Shown: one piece after another, positions 15,600 to 17,918 of the stretch | How positions within the stretch are numbered: position 1 is the first letter of the stretch | How the letters are laid out: each line of letters starts with the position of its first letter | NCBI GenBank assembly: GCA_900550615.1 | Contig: URSX01000030.1 | Location: 1-17,918, forward strand | DNA: 17,918 bases | From: an uncultured Eubacteriales bacterium | GTDB taxonomy: Bacteria > Bacillota > Clostridia > Oscillospirales > Oscillospiraceae | Reading direction: 5' to 3' | Position numbers and translations under genes: made by a program | Notes under the pieces: generated by a model | What the model was told of the DNA's origin: nothing | The model's database searches: none | The model's input: the letters and a program-made list of their open reading frames with translations, nothing else

Positions 15600-15809
15600 A
15601 TGCTGTTTCGAAAGAAGATCGATCCCCGCTGCGCCTACTGCGCCAAGGGCACCCGGATCAGCGAGGAGGAGGTGGCGTGCATCAAGTGCGGCATCGTGGC
15701 GGCGGAGCATCATTGCAGCGCCTTCCGCTATGACCCGCTCAAGCGTGTGCCGCCCCGCCCGGTGAAGCTGAAAACCGGGGATTTGAAGCGGGAGGATTTC
15801 AACCTGTAA
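15600..15809 (+). CDS. Small zinc-ribbon protein, function unknown
   Basis: 69 residues with a compact Cys set: Cys11-x2-Cys14 and Cys27-x2-Cys30, plus His37, His38 and Cys39, a zinc-ribbon pattern. The C-terminal third is basic and proline-rich (RVPPRPVKLK, 49-58) and ends in DLKREDFNL. No membrane segment. The ATG at 15600 has AAGGAGGAG directly after the Clp ATPase stop, with only nine bases between genes, and the next gene follows 14 bases after its TAA. Spacing, ribosome site and codon use show it is real. It may act with the Clp ATPase, for instance as an adaptor, but that rests only on position. Confidence 0.82.
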   Translation: MLFRKKIDPRCAYCAKGTRISEEEVACIKCGIVAAEHHCSAFRYDPLKRVPPRPVKLKTGDLKREDFNL

Positions 15810-15823
15810 GGAGGGTACGCGCC

Positions 15824-16654
15824 ATGAAGCTGAATCAAGTATGGGCCGTATATTTCAGCGGCACCGGCACCACCCGCCGCACGGTGGAGCGCATCGCCGG
15901 GGGTATCGCGTCCCGCTTGGCGCTGCCGGTGGAGACGGTGAATTTTTCCCGGCCCTCTGTGCGACAGGAGAGTCTGCGCTTTGGGGAAACGGATCTGGTG
16001 GTGTTGGGTACGCCGGTGTATGCCGGGCGTGTGCCCAATGTGCTCCTGCCGTTTCTGAAGGAGAATGTGATGGGCGGCGGCGCGCTGGCGGTGCCGGTGG
16101 TGCTCTTCGGCAACCGGAATTATGACGATGCCCTCATAGAGCTGCGCAATATCCTCATAGCGGACGGCCTGCATCCCATCGCCGCCGGAGCCTTTGTGGG
16201 GGAACACTCCTTCTCCCGGGAGCTGGGGGCCGGTCGGCCCAATGCCGGGGATGAGGCGCTGATGGATGAGCTTGCTGCCCGGACGGCGGAATTGACTGCT
16301 GCATGGGAAACCGCCCCGCAGACCCCTGTGACCGTCCGGGGCCAGGAGCCCATCCGACCCTACTATACCCCCCGGGATCGGGCCGGGAACCCCATCAATA
16401 TATTAAAGGTGAAGCCCAAAACGGACATGTCCCGCTGCGGCGGCTGCGGCCTGTGCGCCGAGATCTGTCCCATGGGCTCTATCGACCCGGCGGATGTGTC
16501 GCAGGTCAAGGGCATCTGCATCAAGTGCTGTGCCTGCGTCAAGGGCTGCCCCTCCGGGGCCAAGTATTTCGATGATGCCGGGTATCTCTACCACCAGCAC
16601 GAGTTGGAGGCGCAGTACGCCCGCCCGGCGTTAAGCGAAGTGTTCTATTTATAA
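15824..16654 (+). CDS. EFR1-type flavodoxin-ferredoxin fusion protein
   Basis: Probable cytoplasmic electron carrier. 276 residues. The N-terminal flavodoxin-like domain has the FMN phosphate loop FSGTGTT (11-17) and a second FMN contact region GTPVYAGRVP. The C-terminal domain carries two 4Fe-4S sites: Cys205, 208, 211, 215 and Cys232, 235, 238, 242, each CxxCxxCxxxCP, with one extra Cys236. This matches the EFR1 family (flavodoxin domain plus two clusters) common in Clostridia. The ATG at 15824 has AGGAGGG at 15809-15815, overlapping the previous stop codon. It is the last gene of the operon, ending just before the 44-bp palindrome. Its redox partner is not visible in the window. Confidence 0.92.
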   Translation: MKLNQVWAVYFSGTGTTRRTVERIAGGIASRLALPVETVNFSRPSVRQESLRFGETDLVVLGTPVYAGRVPNVLLPFLKENVMGGGALAVPVVLFGNRNYDDALIELRNILIADGLHPIAAGAFVGEHSFSRELGAGRPNAGDEALMDELAARTAELTAAWETAPQTPVTVRGQEPIRPYYTPRDRAGNPINILKVKPKTDMSRCGGCGLCAEICPMGSIDPADVSQVKGICIKCCACVKGCPSGAKYFDDAGYLYHQHELEAQYARPALSEVFYL

Positions 16655-16674
16655 TTGGTTATAATCGGGTACAT

Positions 16675-16718
16675 AAAAACCATCCACACCATCGGTACCG
16701 ATGGTGTGGATGGTTTTT
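16675..16718. terminator. Perfect 44-bp palindrome, bidirectional terminator
   Basis: Arms 16675-16696 and 16697-16718 are exact reverse complements, centred on GGTACC, with A5 at the left base and T5 or more at the right base, so each direction ends in a U-run. It fills most of the 66-base gap between the EFR1 gene (plus) and the HAD gene (minus), which converge on it. Confidence 0.92.
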
Positions 16719-16720
16719 TA

Positions 16721-17410
16721 TTAGAGATCCACGATAGGCAGCAGCTCCGGCAGATCCCGAATCTCGTAGTCGATGCGCATTCCATCGGGCCGGGCCAGAC
16801 CCCGGGGATTATACCAGCAGCAGGGAATGCCGTAGTTGTTGGCCCCCTGCAGGTCACTGGAGGGGGAGTCGCCAATGAGCAGGCAATTCTCCCTGGTGAT
16901 GCCGGGGATACGGGAGAAAACATAGTCAAAATAGGCCACGGAGGGCTTGCTTGCCCCGGCGTCCTCCGAGATGAAGGCGTCCGTGATATAAGGCTGGAGG
17001 TCGCTGGCGGCCAGGCGGGCCTTCTGCACGGCAGCCACAGCATTGGTAACGATATATAGGCTGTGGGTTTGGGCCAGAGCCCGGCAAACCTCCAGAGCGT
17101 GGGGCAGCAGGACGGTGTTGGTCGCTAAAGTGCTAAGATGAATCTTGTTGCATCGAACCGGGTCAGCCTGCAGACCGGCCCGCTCTAAAAACAAACGAAA
17201 TCGCTCAACAACAAGGAAATCCTTGGTACATTCGCCCCGGTCAAACGCACCCCACATCTCCGCATTGGCTTGTTCATAAATATGGAAAAGCTCGTCGCTG
17301 TCCGGCAGATGGCAGGCCTGGCACACGGCGCTGAAGGCCCGGCGGTTGCCCGCGTCAAAATTAAATAGGGTGTTGTCCGCGTCAAACAAGAGAAAGGAAT
17401 AGGGTGTCAT
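16721..17410 (-). CDS. HAD-family hydrolase, YjjG-type pyrimidine nucleotidase
   Basis: Cytoplasmic phosphatase; YjjG-group enzymes dephosphorylate (non-canonical) pyrimidine nucleotides. 229 residues. HAD motif I is DADNTL with nucleophile Asp10 and acid/base Asp12; the LLFDADNTLFNFD start is typical of the YjjG group. Motif II is Thr122 in IVTNA, motif III Lys155 in GASKPS, and motif IV GDSPSSD (180-186) with Asp181 and Asp186. The four-helix cap lies at about 20-95. The ATG at 17410 has AAGGAG nine bases upstream (17420-17425 on the plus strand). The stop lies two bases from the 44-bp palindrome. Substrate assignment is by family only. Confidence 0.92.
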   Translation of the reverse strand: MTPYSFLLFDADNTLFNFDAGNRRAFSAVCQACHLPDSDELFHIYEQANAEMWGAFDRGECTKDFLVVERFRLFLERAGLQADPVRCNKIHLSTLATNTVLLPHALEVCRALAQTHSLYIVTNAVAAVQKARLAASDLQPYITDAFISEDAGASKPSVAYFDYVFSRIPGITRENCLLIGDSPSSDLQGANNYGIPCCWYNPRGLARPDGMRIDYEIRDLPELLPIVDL

Positions 17411-17440
17411 AGGGCGATTCTCCTTGTAAATTTGCGCCTT

Positions 17441-17449
17441 ATTATAACA
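17441..17449 (-). promoter_or_regulatory. Extended -10 promoter element of the HAD gene
   Basis: Minus strand reads TGTTATAAT: a perfect TATAAT with the TGn extension. No good -35 lies 17 or 18 bases upstream, as is common for extended -10 promoters. The start would be near 17434, a leader of about 24 bases. Confidence 0.55.
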
Positions 17450-17518
17450 CAGCCTTATTCAAAAAGAAAGAGCATAAGTACAAATGAGGGCAGAAATTAA
17501 AAAAAGTAAAAATAGGTA

Positions 17519-17547
17519 TTGACAGGCGTAGGCGGATGTGGTAAAGT
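17519..17547 (+). promoter_or_regulatory. rRNA operon upstream promoter (P1)
   Basis: TTGACA (17519-17524), a 17-base spacer, TAAAGT (17542-17547). The -35 is perfect and the -10 matches four of six. An A-rich stretch (17497-17515) lies immediately upstream, like an UP element. Confidence 0.65.
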
Positions 17548-17626
17548 AACAAAGTCGTCGAGAGACGGCGGCTGCGGGGTCGGCCGGAGAGTGCTGAAAA
17601 AACTTGAAAAAAGTTGAAATAAGTAC

Positions 17627-17655
17627 TTGACATGGCTGGCATAACGCAGTATAAT
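17627..17655 (+). promoter_or_regulatory. rRNA operon main promoter (P2), full consensus
   Basis: TTGACA (17627-17632), exactly 17 bases, TATAAT (17650-17655): both hexamers and the spacing are perfect. A/T-rich sequence with A-tracts (17597-17620) precedes it. Transcription would start near 17662, about 200 bases before 16S. Confidence 0.9.
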
Positions 17656-17661
17656 AACAAA

Positions 17662-17864
17662 TGTTCCGCATGGAGCGTGTACCTTGTAAATTAAACAACG
17701 AACGAAACGAAAAGCACCAGACGGGAGCACTGAAAAGTGCGACTAAAACTTGGGGAAGCGGGGTTAAGTCAATTACCCGCGGAACTAAGTATAAAAAGTT
17801 TTTGAAGCTATGACAAATAGCTCTGTAAAGATTTGAACGGCTCTCAGGAGCTGTTTAGATACCA
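17662..17864 (+). promoter_or_regulatory. rRNA leader with hairpins and boxA-like stretches
   Basis: Gene-free transcribed leader. Hairpins: GCACT-GAAA-AGTGC (17727-17740); a GCGGG(G)T/ACCCGC pair around 17758-17780; AGCTAT-GACAA-ATAGCT (17806-17822), followed by GCTCTGTAAAGA; and AACGGCTC-TCAG-GAGCTGTT (17836-17855, one G-U), followed by TTAGAT. The hairpin-then-boxA-like order recalls rRNA antitermination leaders, but matches to the boxA consensus are partial. Confidence 0.5.
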
Positions 17865-17918
17865 TTTATAGAGAGTTTGATCCTGGCTCAGGACGAACGC
17901 TGGCGGCGTGCTTAACAC
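17865..17918 (+). rRNA. rrs: 16S ribosomal RNA, 5' end (runs off window)
   Basis: The universal 16S start is present: AGAGTTTGATCCTGGCTCAG at 17872-17891, followed by GACGAACGCTGGCGGCGTGC and TTAACAC at the window edge. The mature 5' end is placed near 17865 by comparison with the Bacillus 16S start TTTATCGGAGAG; it is uncertain by a few bases. The GTGCTTAACAC form is common in Oscillospiraceae and related Clostridia. Confidence 0.95.

Noticed and set aside
17442..17730. Short minus-strand frames over the rRNA promoter region
   Set aside because: They lie across two strong promoters and the HAD gene's own promoter, in A/T-rich noncoding DNA.
1..17918. Search for tRNA genes, CRISPR arrays, insertion sequences, phage or toxin-antitoxin genes
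   Set aside because: By eye I found no cloverleaf with CCA-type acceptor, no spaced direct repeats, no transposase or integrase motif. All sizeable stretches are accounted for by the genes and gaps listed.

Overview
This window looks like chromosomal DNA of a spore-forming, high-GC member of Clostridia, most likely Oscillospiraceae/Ruminococcaceae. Three things point there. The first bases of a 16S rRNA gene at the right edge carry the GTGCTTAACAC start common in that group. A SpoIIP sporulation amidase is present. The gene content (ECF transporter next to truA, zinc-finger Clp ATPase, DUF5711, EFR1 ferredoxin) is clostridial. I see no mobile element, CRISPR array or tRNA. Nearly all of it is core, tightly packed genome; start codons are ATG or TTG, with clear AGGAGG-type ribosome sites for most genes.

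Left part (1-5208): the 3' end of leuS runs into a bidirectional terminator facing a membrane-anchored HtrA-type serine protease on the minus strand. A 168-base gap with apparently overlapping opposed promoters separates the protease from a two-gene plus-strand unit: a COG2509-type FAD-dependent oxidoreductase and a D-2-hydroxyacid dehydrogenase joined by a 4-base ATGA overlap. A second bidirectional hairpin ends that unit and the converging spoIIP.

Middle (5205-7163): spoIIP (minus) has a candidate sigma-E promoter and is divergent from a small cysteine-containing one-pass membrane protein of unknown function, which has a near-consensus vegetative promoter. A 354-base gap follows, holding a perfect 14-bp inverted repeat and then several more hairpins that no gene explains.

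Right part (7103-16718): a near-consensus promoter starts what looks like a ten-gene operon: an RlmI-like methyltransferase, ecfA1, ecfA2, ecfT, truA, a DUF5711 beta-propeller-like membrane protein, a CvpA-family membrane protein, a Clp ATPase with an N-terminal Cys4 finger (ClpE-like), a 69-residue zinc-ribbon protein and an EFR1 flavodoxin-ferredoxin. Spacers are all under 50 bases, and several genes overlap. It ends at a perfect 44-bp palindrome, which also terminates a converging HAD-family nucleotidase. Beyond that gene lies the promoter region and leader of an rRNA operon (two tandem -35/-10 promoters, several leader hairpins), then the first ~54 bases of 16S rRNA.

Nothing here is clearly a new defence or mobile system. 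The points most worth a second look are the multi-hairpin gap at 6901-7097, the sigma-E-like promoter of spoIIP, the small Cys-rich membrane protein, and the zinc-finger Clp ATPase/zinc-ribbon/ferredoxin group at the end of the operon.
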